Source of the DNA: Chryseobacterium sp.
GTDB lineage: Bacteria; Bacteroidota; Bacteroidia; Flavobacteriales; Weeksellaceae
Reading direction: 5' to 3'
Assembly (NCBI RefSeq): GCF_019236175.1
Contig: NZ_JAFAJM010000019.1
Coordinates: 434,001-498,000, forward strand
DNA length: 64,000 bases
Shown here: positions 9,351 through 16,791 of the stretch, piece by piece
How the letters are laid out: each line of letters starts with the position of its first letter
Numbering within the stretch: position 1 is the stretch's first letter
Notes under the pieces: model-generated
Database searches by the model: none
Told to the model about the DNA's origin: nothing
The model's input: only the letters and a program-made list of their open reading frames with translations
Program-made: the position numbers and the translations under genes

Positions 9351-9410
9351 GTATAAAGCAATATGCACATCCTGTCATCATGCAGATTCACTATTTGCAG
9401 CATATTCATA

Positions 9411-9442
9411 AAAAAACGCCGGACCAAAATCCAGCGTTTTTT
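9411..9442 (-). terminator. Terminator of the rplM-rpsI-rpsB operon
   Basis: AAAAAACGC (9411-9419) pairs with GCGTTTTTT (9434-9442), with an extra GGA/TCC pairing inside. Read on the minus strand, it ends in a T run 23 nt after the rpsB stop codon. Confidence 0.8.
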
Positions 9443-9464
9443 CTATAGTAAAGAAAATCTTTAA

Positions 9465-10226
9465 TTATTCTGCATCGAAATCAGCATCTGTATCAGCAGA
9501 TACTTTTTCTCCTTCTTCTTTAGATTTTTCTTTATCAGCTTTTCTTTGAGACTGACCTTCTTTGATAGATTCAGAAACTACGCTAAGGATCATATCAATA
9601 GACTTAGAAGCATCATCGTTTCCTGGGATAACGAAATCAACTTTTCTAGGGTCAGAGTTTGTATCAACGATACCGAAAACTGGAATACCTAATTTCTTAG
9701 CTTCAGTTACCGCGATGTGTTCTCTTAAGATATCAACTACAAATACAGCAGACGGAAGTCTAACCATGTCAGCGATAGAACCTAAGTTCTTCTCTAAGTT
9801 AGCTCTTTGTCTGTCAACTTGTAATCTTTCTTTTTTAGATAAAGTTTCGAACGTACCGTCTTTTTTCATTTTGTCGATAGAGTTCATCTTCTTTACAGCC
9901 TTTCTGATTGTAACGAAGTTCGTTAACATACCTCCAGGCCATCTTTCTGTAATATAAGGCATATTAAGTTCAGAAGCGTGTTTTGCAACCACTTCTTTCG
10001 CTTGCTTCTTAGTCGCTACGAAAAGAACTTTTTTACCTGCAGAAGTTAATTTTTCTAAAGCGTTGCAAGCTTCATCCAATTTAACTGCTGTTTTATGTAA
10101 GTCTACAATGTGAATACCGTTTTTCTCCATAAAAATGTACGGAGCCATATTTGGATTCCACTTTCTAGTCATGTGACCGAAGTGTACGCCAGCCTCTAAA
10201 AGGTCTTTTACATTTGCTTTTGCCAT
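9465..10226 (-). CDS. rpsB: 30S ribosomal protein S2 (uS2)
   Basis: S2 is a late-assembling small-subunit protein that helps S1 bind. The 253-residue product starts MAKANVKDLLEAGVHFGHMTRKWNP, contains the family motifs FVATKKQAK, ERWPGGMLTNF and FGIVDTNSDP, and ends in an acidic tail (DTDADFDAE). It is the last gene of a minus-strand operon after rplM and rpsI, with a 202-nt gap from rpsI. The elongation factor Ts gene, which often follows rpsB, is absent: a terminator and a convergent gene come next. Confidence 0.98.
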   Translation of the reverse strand: MAKANVKDLLEAGVHFGHMTRKWNPNMAPYIFMEKNGIHIVDLHKTAVKLDEACNALEKLTSAGKKVLFVATKKQAKEVVAKHASELNMPYITERWPGGMLTNFVTIRKAVKKMNSIDKMKKDGTFETLSKKERLQVDRQRANLEKNLGSIADMVRLPSAVFVVDILREHIAVTEAKKLGIPVFGIVDTNSDPRKVDFVIPGNDDASKSIDMILSVVSESIKEGQSQRKADKEKSKEEGEKVSADTDADFDAE

Positions 10227-10428
10227 GTTTTCTGTTTTTGTTAGTTTACTTTCCGTCTTTTAAACAATCAACAACTTCTTTAGATGGGAGAAGCGTTTGG
10301 ATGCTAAACGTAACGGGCAATTTTGCTTTAAGCTTCAGGCAGTAAGCCATAGGCTTTGAAGCGAATTAAAAATTTTAATAAGTTTTTCAAAAAGCTTATT
10401 GCATATTGCTTTAAGCTTATCGCAATTC
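10227..10428 (-). other. Long rpsI-rpsB spacer with perfect 13-bp direct repeat
   Basis: In an operon where rplM and rpsI are 5 nt apart, this spacer is 202 nt. It holds two perfect copies of TTGCTTTAAGCTT (10323-10335 and 10406-10418) and several AAGCTT palindromes that could form alternative hairpins in the mRNA. A site of S2 autoregulation or RNA processing is possible but not shown. No TAnnTTTG was seen for an internal promoter. Confidence 0.4.
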
Positions 10429-10815
10429 TTAACGTTTTGAGAATTGGAATCTCTTTCTTGCTTTTTTCTGACCTGGCTTCTTTCTTTCCACCATTCTTGC
10501 GTCTCTTGTAAGTAAACCAGCTGGCTTCAATGCTAATCTGAACTCAGCGTTGATTTCGCATAAAGCTCTTGAAATACCTAATCTGATAGCCTCTGCCTGA
10601 CCTGTATTACCACCACCGAATACGTTTACGGTAACGTCATACTGACCAACAGTCTCAGAAAGGATAAACGGTTGGTTTAATTTATAAACCATTACGTCTG
10701 TAGAGAAATATTCTTTAGCATCTTTACCGTTTACTGTAATGTTTCCAGAACCTGGTTTTACATAAACTCTAGCTACAGAAGTTTTTCTTCTTCCGATTTT
10801 GTGAACTATAGACAT
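10429..10815 (-). CDS. rpsI: 30S ribosomal protein S9 (uS9)
   Basis: A 128-residue protein of normal S9 length. It begins MSIVHKIGRRKTSVARVYVKPG, has the central GGGNTGQAEAIRLGISRAL motif, and ends in the basic tail KKARKRFQFSKR typical of S9, whose C-terminus reaches the P-site tRNA. It starts 5 nt after rplM, in the usual L13-S9 pair. The operon promoter lies upstream of rplM. Confidence 0.98.
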   Translation of the reverse strand: MSIVHKIGRRKTSVARVYVKPGSGNITVNGKDAKEYFSTDVMVYKLNQPFILSETVGQYDVTVNVFGGGNTGQAEAIRLGISRALCEINAEFRLALKPAGLLTRDARMVERKKPGQKKARKRFQFSKR

Positions 10816-10820
10816 ATTAA

Positions 10821-11276
10821 TTATTTAAATTCGTTAACATTAATTGTTTTAGGCTGTTGAGCTTCATGTTTGTGCTCAGTTCCTTCATATAAATAAAGAT
10901 TTTTAAGGATAGCAGCTCCTAATCTGTTTTTTGGCAACATACCTTTTACAGACTTCTCTAATACCTTTAAAGAATCTTTCTTTTGAAGTTCAGCCGCAGT
11001 CATAGACTTCTGTCCACCAGGATATCCTGTATGCCAGATATAAGTCTTATCAGCCCACTTGTTTCCGGAAAGTGTAATTTTCCCAGCATTCAAAACGATA
11101 ACGTTATCACCACAATCTACGTGAGGTGTAAAGTTCGTTTTGTGCTTACCTCTCAAAATCTTTGCAACCGTAGAAGCTAATCTACCTAACGGCTGTCCTT
11201 CAGCGTCTACCACAACCCATTCTTTATTAGCAGTAGCTTTGTTCGCTGAAACAGTTTTGTAACTTAATGTATTCAC
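10821..11276 (-). CDS. rplM: 50S ribosomal protein L13 (uL13)
   Basis: A 151-residue L13 and first gene of the rplM-rpsI-rpsB operon. It contains WVVVDAEGQPLGRLAS, the binding segment ILRGKHKTNFTPHVDCGD, the HTGYPGG motif and GMLPKNRLG, all family hallmarks. L13 binds 23S rRNA early in large-subunit assembly. A well-formed promoter lies at 11323-11351 on the minus strand, giving a leader of about 40 nt. Confidence 0.98.
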   Translation of the reverse strand: MNTLSYKTVSANKATANKEWVVVDAEGQPLGRLASTVAKILRGKHKTNFTPHVDCGDNVIVLNAGKITLSGNKWADKTYIWHTGYPGGQKSMTAAELQKKDSLKVLEKSVKGMLPKNRLGAAILKNLYLYEGTEHKHEAQQPKTINVNEFK

Positions 11277-11322
11277 ACGTTTTAGTTAAAGATTAAACAT
11301 AATTTACCCCTAAAAGGGTGTG

Positions 11323-11351
11323 CAAAGGTACAAATTATTTTTGTAACCCAA
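11323..11351 (-). promoter_or_regulatory. Full promoter of the rplM operon
   Basis: On the minus strand TTG (11351-11349), an 18-nt spacer and TACCTTTG (11330-11323) reproduce the Bacteroidota sigma consensus exactly. Confidence 0.8.
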
Positions 11352-11456
11352 AAACATATTTTATTTAATCTATAGAACATCCTTGCCAACTCTCCTGTTT
11401 AATAGATTTTAACATTATTTTAAGCTTTGGCATAAATCTTGTAAATTGTTGTGGCG

Positions 11457-11483
11457 ATGAAAAAAGTTTTTAGAAGATTCTAA
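11457..11483 (+). other. Eight-codon micro-ORF MKKVFRRF before a terminator
   Basis: ATG at 11457 opens a frame coding MKKVFRRF and stopping at TAA. A rho-independent terminator follows 17 nt later. It could be a leader peptide or lie within a small RNA, or the frame could be chance. No clear promoter of its own was found; the best nearby sequence, TAAGCTTTG, has one base too many. Confidence 0.25.
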
Positions 11484-11500
11484 GAACACAAATGATAAAG

Positions 11501-11536
11501 TAAAGAGTTTTTTTCCTCAACTCTTTCTTTTTTTTA
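11501..11536 (+). terminator. Orphan Rho-independent terminator
   Basis: AAAGAGTT (11502-11509) pairs with AACTCTTT (11519-11526), followed by a long T run. No annotated plus-strand gene ends before it; the nearest upstream plus-strand gene ends at 9310. This suggests a short unannotated transcript. Confidence 0.6.
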
Positions 11537-11597
11537 AATTTATTCTAAAGATTTCCCCAAAAGTTTGTCAATATAATTTTTGTATACCTGAAATAAT

Positions 11598-11605
11598 TAT
11601 ATTTG
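11598..11605 (+). promoter_or_regulatory. -7 promoter element TATATTTG of the DUF3667 gene
   Basis: A TAnnTTTG match ending 18 nt before the ATG at 11624. Its final TTG is the earliest in-frame start codon of the following gene, which argues against translation starting there. Confidence 0.6.
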
Positions 11606-11623
11606 CTCCACAAACTTTTACTC

Positions 11624-12727
11624 ATGAGCCACGGAAAGATCAGAGAAGACAAAAACTGCCTGAACTGCGGGCATCACGTCGAAGAAAGATTCTGCCCTCA
11701 TTGCGGACAGGAAAATATTGAAAGACGACAACCTTTTCATTTTCTCTTTACTCACTTTATTGAAGATTTTACCCATTATGACGGTCAGTTTTGGGGAACA
11801 TTAAAAAATCTGCTGTTCAAACCCGGAAAACTTACCAATACTTATCTGGAAGGCAAGAGACAACAATTTGTACCACCGGTAAAACTTTATATTTTCGTCA
11901 GCTTTATTACCTTTTTTGTCTTTGCTCTTTTTCCTATGGTTAATCTGGGATTTACCGGCCACAAAGAAGACAGCAAAGGCAAAATAAGTTTTTCACAAAA
12001 ATTAAAATCCCTTGAAACACATAAACTGATCGATAGTATAAAAGCGAAAAAAAATCTGACTGCCGAAGATTCTGTTACCATTAAAAGCCTGAGCGTATTA
12101 CCCGATTCTACCCGCATCGATGACCTGGAGGAAGCGCTGGATATGAATAAAAAAATAGACCCTAATGCGGGTTTCGGAAAATATAAAACAAAAAAATCCT
12201 ACGATTCGGCGGCAACCCGGAACCCTTCAGTATTTGATTTTATACAGATTCCCATTGCACATAAATTTTTTGAACTTAAAGAAAAAGGAGTCACAAAAGA
12301 GGAGATTGTGACCAATATGATAGAGAAATCATTCCACAATCTGCCTAAAGCCCTTTTTATTTACCTTCCGCTTTTTGCTTTCTTTTTATGGGTTTTCCAC
12401 AGCAAGAAAAAATGGTGGTATTTTGATCACGGAATTTTTACCCTGCATTACTTTTCATTCCTGCTACTTACCATCCTGTTTATATTCTTACTTACTAAAC
12501 TGACTGGTTTAACAGACTTCTGGCTGATCAATACTGTTTTGTATTTAACAATAAGCATTCTGTCATTATACAGCATGGCATATTTCTTTATTGCTCACCG
12601 CAGAGTCTATCATCCACACGGATTAATAAGTATCATCATCGGTATGATATTGTTTATGGCTAATTTCTTTGCATTGATGTTTTTAGTTGTTGGGCTTGCT
12701 CTGGTAAGTTTCCTGATGATTCATTAA
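11624..12727 (+). CDS. DUF3667 membrane protein with zinc ribbon
   Basis: The ATG at 11624 (367 residues) is preferred to the TTG at 11603, which belongs to the promoter. The N-terminus has a CxxCG...CxxCG zinc ribbon (CLNCGHHVEERFCPHCGQ), followed by HYDGQFWGTLKNLLFKPGKL, the signature I associate with DUF3667. Hydrophobic segments occur around residues 85-105, 245-265, 275-295, 305-330 and 335-365, separated by a long hydrophilic region (about 110-240). It is an inner-membrane protein of unknown function with a cytoplasmic metal-binding head. Confidence 0.82.
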   Translation: MSHGKIREDKNCLNCGHHVEERFCPHCGQENIERRQPFHFLFTHFIEDFTHYDGQFWGTLKNLLFKPGKLTNTYLEGKRQQFVPPVKLYIFVSFITFFVFALFPMVNLGFTGHKEDSKGKISFSQKLKSLETHKLIDSIKAKKNLTAEDSVTIKSLSVLPDSTRIDDLEEALDMNKKIDPNAGFGKYKTKKSYDSAATRNPSVFDFIQIPIAHKFFELKEKGVTKEEIVTNMIEKSFHNLPKALFIYLPLFAFFLWVFHSKKKWWYFDHGIFTLHYFSFLLLTILFIFLLTKLTGLTDFWLINTVLYLTISILSLYSMAYFFIAHRRVYHPHGLISIIIGMILFMANFFALMFLVVGLALVSFLMIH

Positions 12728-12732
12728 ATATC

Positions 12733-12772
12733 AAATGAGACGGTCTTATCAGGCCGCCTCATTTATTTTATT
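12733..12772. terminator. Bidirectional terminator between convergent genes
   Basis: AAATGAGACGG pairs with CCGCCTCATTT apart from one A-C mismatch. It is T-rich on the plus side and serves both the DUF3667 gene and the convergent membrane-protein gene. Confidence 0.7.
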
Positions 12773-13100
12773 TTCTTAATGACTTACTTCCCCTGAAGCT
12801 TGCAATTAAATAATAGGCAACAAAGACCATTGAAAATTTAAGAATAGAAGGAATAGCCAGTTCCAGTGTAAAAATTAAAGTTCCTATAGCCACCAGAACT
12901 CCCATTACCACAAAGGACAATGCTAATTTTTTAGGAAGGGTAAAATCCGGTGTATCGAGATAATATGCGATTCCCCAAGCCGCACCGAAAGCAACGGCAT
13001 AATACAATTCCAGACCGATATGGTCTGAACTTAAAAAGAAATAATTAATAAGGAAGCTCACGGCTGTTCCTAATACGAAATATATCAAAGCTTTCTGCAT
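12768..13100 (-). CDS. Small integral membrane protein of unknown function
   Basis: A 110-residue, very hydrophobic protein with about four membrane segments: residues 5-22, 30-47, 58-78 and 83-102, starting MQKALIYFVLGTAVSFL. The basic C-terminal tail (SFRGSKSLRK) suggests a cytoplasmic end. I recognise no family. It is a single gene convergent with the DUF3667 gene, with a -7 element 17 nt upstream. Confidence 0.7.
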   Translation of the reverse strand: MQKALIYFVLGTAVSFLINYFFLSSDHIGLELYYAVAFGAAWGIAYYLDTPDFTLPKKLALSFVVMGVLVAIGTLIFTLELAIPSILKFSMVFVAYYLIASFRGSKSLRK

Positions 13101-13117
13101 GTCTCTTAAATATGGTG

Positions 13118-13125
13118 CAAAAGTA
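13118..13125 (-). promoter_or_regulatory. -7 promoter element TACTTTTG
   Basis: A minus-strand TAnnTTTG match beginning 17 nt upstream of the small membrane-protein start. No TTG at -33. Confidence 0.5.
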
Positions 13126-13238
13126 GAGAAATTAATTTGAGAATCTAAAGATCTGCAGGTCTGAAAATAAAATCCGTATCACTCGTTTTAATTCTGTAGT
13201 TACCGAACCATTCAACTTTTAAACAAGTGAACATAAAA

Positions 13239-13266
13239 CTGGGGGGATATAATTAAATATCCCCAG
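13239..13266. other. Strong hairpin without T tract upstream of the acyl-CoA mutase gene
   Basis: GGGGATAT pairs with ATATCCCC around a 6-nt loop, and flanking CT and AG can extend it past a GG bulge. No T run follows on the plus strand, so it is not a standard terminator. It ends 56 nt before the mutase gene's -7 element. Confidence 0.4.
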
Positions 13267-13321
13267 ATAAACAACTGACATACAATATTATAAAATCAAA
13301 CACAGGTTCTTTTTTTATTAT

Positions 13322-13329
13322 TATATTTG
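13322..13329 (+). promoter_or_regulatory. -7 promoter element TATATTTG of the mutase gene
   Basis: A TAnnTTTG match 27 nt before the ATG at 13357. No TTG at the expected spacing and no cobalamin riboswitch-like sequence was noticed upstream. Confidence 0.5.
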
Positions 13330-13356
13330 AAAACTTAGAAACTTTCTAGAATTTTT

Positions 13357-16300
13357 ATGGAAACCCAAAAATATACTCCAACCAACAAGGTAAGAATCGT
13401 AACAGCGGCCTCATTATTTGACGGACATGATGCTGCGATCAATATTATGCGTCGTGTCATTCAGGGAACAGGATGTGAAGTCATCCACCTGGGGCATGAT
13501 AAATCTGCAGAGGAAGTTGTGAATACAGCAATCCAGGAAGATGCCAATGCTATTGCATTAACATCATATCAGGGTGGTCACAACGAATATTTCAAATATA
13601 TTTATGATCTTCTGAGAGAGAAAAACTCACCACAGATTAAAATCTTCGGTGGCGGTGGCGGTGTTATTCTGCCGGAAGAAATCAAAGAACTGATGTCTTA
13701 TGGGATCGACAGAATTTATTCTCCTGATGATGGCCGTGAACTTGGTCTTCAGGGAATGATCGACGATTTGGTACAACGTTCTGATTTTGCAACAGGAAAA
13801 GATGTGACGGCAAAAGACCTGGAAGCAATCAATTTCGAAAACCCTTCCAGCATCGCGCAGATTATCTCTGCTGTGGAAAACTTCTCAGATGAAAAGCCTG
13901 AACTGGTAAAAGCCATTGACGAAGAATCTAAAGGCTTAAACATCCCGATTATCGGAATCACAGGTACCGGAGGTGCAGGAAAGTCTTCTTTAACGGATGA
14001 ACTGGTAAGACGTTTCTTACGATCCAATACCGATAAAAAAATCGCTATTATATCTATAGACCCTTCTAAAAAGAAAACAGGAGGAGCCCTTCTCGGAGAC
14101 AGAATCCGTATGAATGCGATTAATGATCCGAGAGTCTATATGCGCTCAATGGCTACAAGAGAGAATAACGTTTCTGTTTCCCCATTTATTCATTCTGCAC
14201 TGAATGTACTGAAGCTTGCCCATCCGGATGTTATTATCCTGGAGACCTCCGGTATCGGACAATCCGGCTCCGAAGTTTCGGATTTTGCAGATGTATCCAT
14301 GTATGTAATGACTCCTGAATACGGAGCTTCTACACAGCTGGAAAAAATTGACATGTTGGATTATGCCGATTTAGTAGCCTTAAATAAATCTGACAAACGC
14401 GGTGCTCTTGATGCACTTCAGGCCGTAAGAAAACAATTCCAGAGAAACCACCTTTTATGGGAAAATCAGCTGGAGGATATGCCGGTATATGCCACAAAAG
14501 CATCTCAGTTCAACGATCACGGAACCACAGAGCTTTACAACAGAATGGTTTCAAAAGTAAACGAAAAATTCGCTGACCTCAACTTAAACACTTTTGTTGA
14601 GCAGGAAATTACAGATGAAGTAACCATTATTCCTCCCAAAAGAGTACGCTACCTTTCTGAAATCGTTGAAAACAATAAACAATATGATACAAACGTTGAA
14701 AAACAGGCGGAACTAGCCAGAAAAATGTACCATATTGAAGGCGTAAAAAATATAATTTCCAACGAGGTTTTAGAGGCTGAATATCAAAAGGCAGAAAAAA
14801 ATCTTCAACAGGAAAACATTGATTTCCTAAAGACCTGGGATGACACTAAAAAAGCTTTCCATGCTGAATTCTACTCTTATTTTGTAAGAGGAAAAGAAAT
14901 TAAAGTGGAAACCTCAACAGAGTCTTTGTCTCATTTAAGAATTCCTAAAATTGCATTACCAAAATATAATGACTGGGGAGATCTGATCAAATGGAAAGGA
15001 CAGGAAAACCTTCCGGGAAGCTTTCCGTATACAGCCGGAATTTACCCGTTCAAAAGAACAGGTGAAGACCCGACAAGGATGTTTGCAGGAGAAGGAGGCC
15101 CTGAAAGAACCAACAGAAGATTCCACTATGTTTCCGCAGAAATGCCTGCAAAACGTCTGTCTACCGCTTTTGACTCTGTAACATTATACGGACAGGATCC
15201 GGCTTTACCACCGGATATCTACGGTAAAATCGGAAACGCAGGGGTTTCAATCGCTACACTGGACGATGCTAAAAAACTCTATTCAGGATTTGATTTGGTT
15301 AATGCATTGACTTCAGTATCCATGACGATCAACGGCCCTGCACCGATGCTACTAGCTTTCTTTATGAATGCCGCAATTGATCAGAATGTTGAAAAGTACA
15401 TTAAAGAAAATGGTTTAGAAGCCAGGGTTGAAGCCAAGCTTAAAGAGAAGTTTGATGACAAAGGTTTAGAAAGGCCGAAATACATTGGTGAACTTCCTCC
15501 ATCCAACAATGGTTTAGGGTTACAGCTTTTAGGGCTTACAGGCGATGAAGTTATTCCGGCTGATGCATATGCTGAAATTAAAGCTAAAACAATTGCTACC
15601 GTTCGTGGTACGGTTCAGGCTGATATTTTAAAAGAAGACCAGGCCCAGAATACTTGTATTTTCTCTACTGAATTTGCCTTAAGATTAATGGGGGACGTTC
15701 AGGAGTATTTCATCAAAGAAAAAGTGAGAAACTTCTATTCTGTTTCCATCTCAGGCTATCATATTGCTGAAGCGGGAGCTAATCCTGTTTCGCAGCTGGC
15801 ATTTACACTCGCGAACGGGTTCACCTACGTGGAATATTACCTTTCAAGAGGTATGGACATCAATGATTTTGCTCCTAACCTGTCTTTCTTCTTCTCCAAT
15901 GGTATCGATCCTGAATATTCAGTAATCGGTCGTGTGGCGAGAAGAATCTGGGCAAAAGCAATGAAACTGAAATACGGAGCAGATGAAAGAAGCCAGATGC
16001 TGAAATATCACATCCAGACTTCCGGACGTTCTCTCCACGCTCAGGAAATTGATTTCAATGACATCAGAACAACTCTTCAGGCACTCTATGCCATCTATGA
16101 CAACTGTAATTCACTTCACACCAATGCATATGATGAAGCGATTACTACACCTACAGAACAGTCTGTAAGAAGAGCAATGGCTATCCAGCTGATCATTAAT
16201 AAAGAATTAGGGTTAGCGAAAAATGAAAATCCGCTTCAGGGATCATTCATTATTGAAGAGCTGACAGATCTTGTAGAAGAAGCTGTTTATACAGAATTTG

Positions 16301-16704
16301 ACCGAATCACAGAGAGAGGCGGTGTGTTAGGTGCTATGGAAACAATGTACCAACGCTCCAAGATCCAGGAAGAGTCCATGCATTACGAATGGCTGAAGCA
16401 TACGGGAGAATATCCCATTATCGGGGTAAATACATTCCTTGGAAAAGACGGATCACCAACGGTACTTCCGGGAGAGGTTATCCGTTCAACAGAAGAAGAA
16501 AAACAGGCCCAGATAGAAGCGCTGCATAATTTCCAAAACGCGAATGAAGGAAAATCAGAAGAAGCGCTTAAGAAACTTCAGCATGCTGCGATCAATCAGC
16601 AAAACTTATTTGAAGTGATGATTGACGCCGTGAAATGCTGTTCTTTAGGACAAATCACCAATGCTTTATTTGAAGTGGGTGGTAAATACAGAAGAAATAT
16701 GTAA
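13357..16704 (+). CDS. icmF: Fused B12-dependent acyl-CoA mutase with G-protein domain (IcmF type)
   Basis: The 1115-residue protein joins three parts of carbon-skeleton mutases. Residues 10-140 are the cobalamin-binding domain, with DGH (22-24) giving the lower axial histidine and the glycine run IFGGGGGV near 100. Residues of about 195-450 are a MeaB-like chaperone GTPase with Walker A GTGGAGKS (203-210) and NKSD near 343. The rest is the substrate-binding TIM-barrel mutase domain (YPFKRTGEDPTRMFAGEGG). The fusion order and the MFAGEG and QNTCIF segments fit isobutyryl-CoA mutase IcmF rather than methylmalonyl-CoA mutase, so it may interconvert isobutyryl- and n-butyryl-CoA, or pivalyl- and isovaleryl-CoA. 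The substrate assignment is inferred from memory of IcmF active-site residues. It is a single-gene unit. Confidence 0.9.
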   Translation: METQKYTPTNKVRIVTAASLFDGHDAAINIMRRVIQGTGCEVIHLGHDKSAEEVVNTAIQEDANAIALTSYQGGHNEYFKYIYDLLREKNSPQIKIFGGGGGVILPEEIKELMSYGIDRIYSPDDGRELGLQGMIDDLVQRSDFATGKDVTAKDLEAINFENPSSIAQIISAVENFSDEKPELVKAIDEESKGLNIPIIGITGTGGAGKSSLTDELVRRFLRSNTDKKIAIISIDPSKKKTGGALLGDRIRMNAINDPRVYMRSMATRENNVSVSPFIHSALNVLKLAHPDVIILETSGIGQSGSEVSDFADVSMYVMTPEYGASTQLEKIDMLDYADLVALNKSDKRGALDALQAVRKQFQRNHLLWENQLEDMPVYATKASQFNDHGTTELYNRMVSKVNEKFADLNLNTFVEQEITDEVTIIPPKRVRYLSEIVENNKQYDTNVEKQAELARKMYHIEGVKNIISNEVLEAEYQKAEKNLQQENIDFLKTWDDTKKAFHAEFYSYFVRGKEIKVETSTESLSHLRIPKIALPKYNDWGDLIKWKGQENLPGSFPYTAGIYPFKRTGEDPTRMFAGEGGPERTNRRFHYVSAEMPAKRLSTAFDSVTLYGQDPALPPDIYGKIGNAGVSIATLDDAKKLYSGFDLVNALTSVSMTINGPAPMLLAFFMNAAIDQNVEKYIKENGLEARVEAKLKEKFDDKGLERPKYIGELPPSNNGLGLQLLGLTGDEVIPADAYAEIKAKTIATVRGTVQADILKEDQAQNTCIFSTEFALRLMGDVQEYFIKEKVRNFYSVSISGYHIAEAGANPVSQLAFTLANGFTYVEYYLSRGMDINDFAPNLSFFFSNGIDPEYSVIGRVARRIWAKAMKLKYGADERSQMLKYHIQTSGRSLHAQEIDFNDIRTTLQALYAIYDNCNSLHTNAYDEAITTPTEQSVRRAMAIQLIINKELGLAKNENPLQGSFIIEELTDLVEEAVYTEFDRITERGGVLGAMETMYQRSKIQEESMHYEWLKHTGEYPIIGVNTFLGKDGSPTVLPGEVIRSTEEEKQAQIEALHNFQNANEGKSEEALKKLQHAAINQQNLFEVMIDAVKCCSLGQITNALFEVGGKYRRNM

Positions 16705-16728
16705 TTGTCTTAAAAATCCATAATAAAT

Positions 16729-16762
16729 TAAAACCTCAGAGAATTTTCTTTGAGGTTTTTTT
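16729..16762 (+). terminator. Rho-independent terminator
   Basis: AAACCTCA (16731-16738) pairs with TGAGGTTT (16751-16758), followed by T, closing the mutase gene. Confidence 0.85.
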
Positions 16763-16791
16763 GTACTTTTAATTCCAAAACTAACTGACTC

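Larger units (their letters stand above)
11277..11623. other. Intergenic region with divergent promoters and a small terminated unit
   Basis: This 347-nt stretch holds the rplM promoter on the minus strand (11323-11351), a possible very small plus-strand transcription unit with an 8-codon frame (11457-11483) and terminator (11501-11536), and the promoter element of the DUF3667 gene (11598-11605). Nothing else was recognised. Confidence 0.6.

Noticed and set aside
9562..9957. Plus-strand frame opposite rpsB
   Set aside because: Antisense shadow of a highly conserved ribosomal gene with no independent motif.
13101..13356. Cobalamin riboswitch upstream of the mutase gene
   Set aside because: No B12-box-like sequence was recognised; only a simple hairpin and a -7 element are present.
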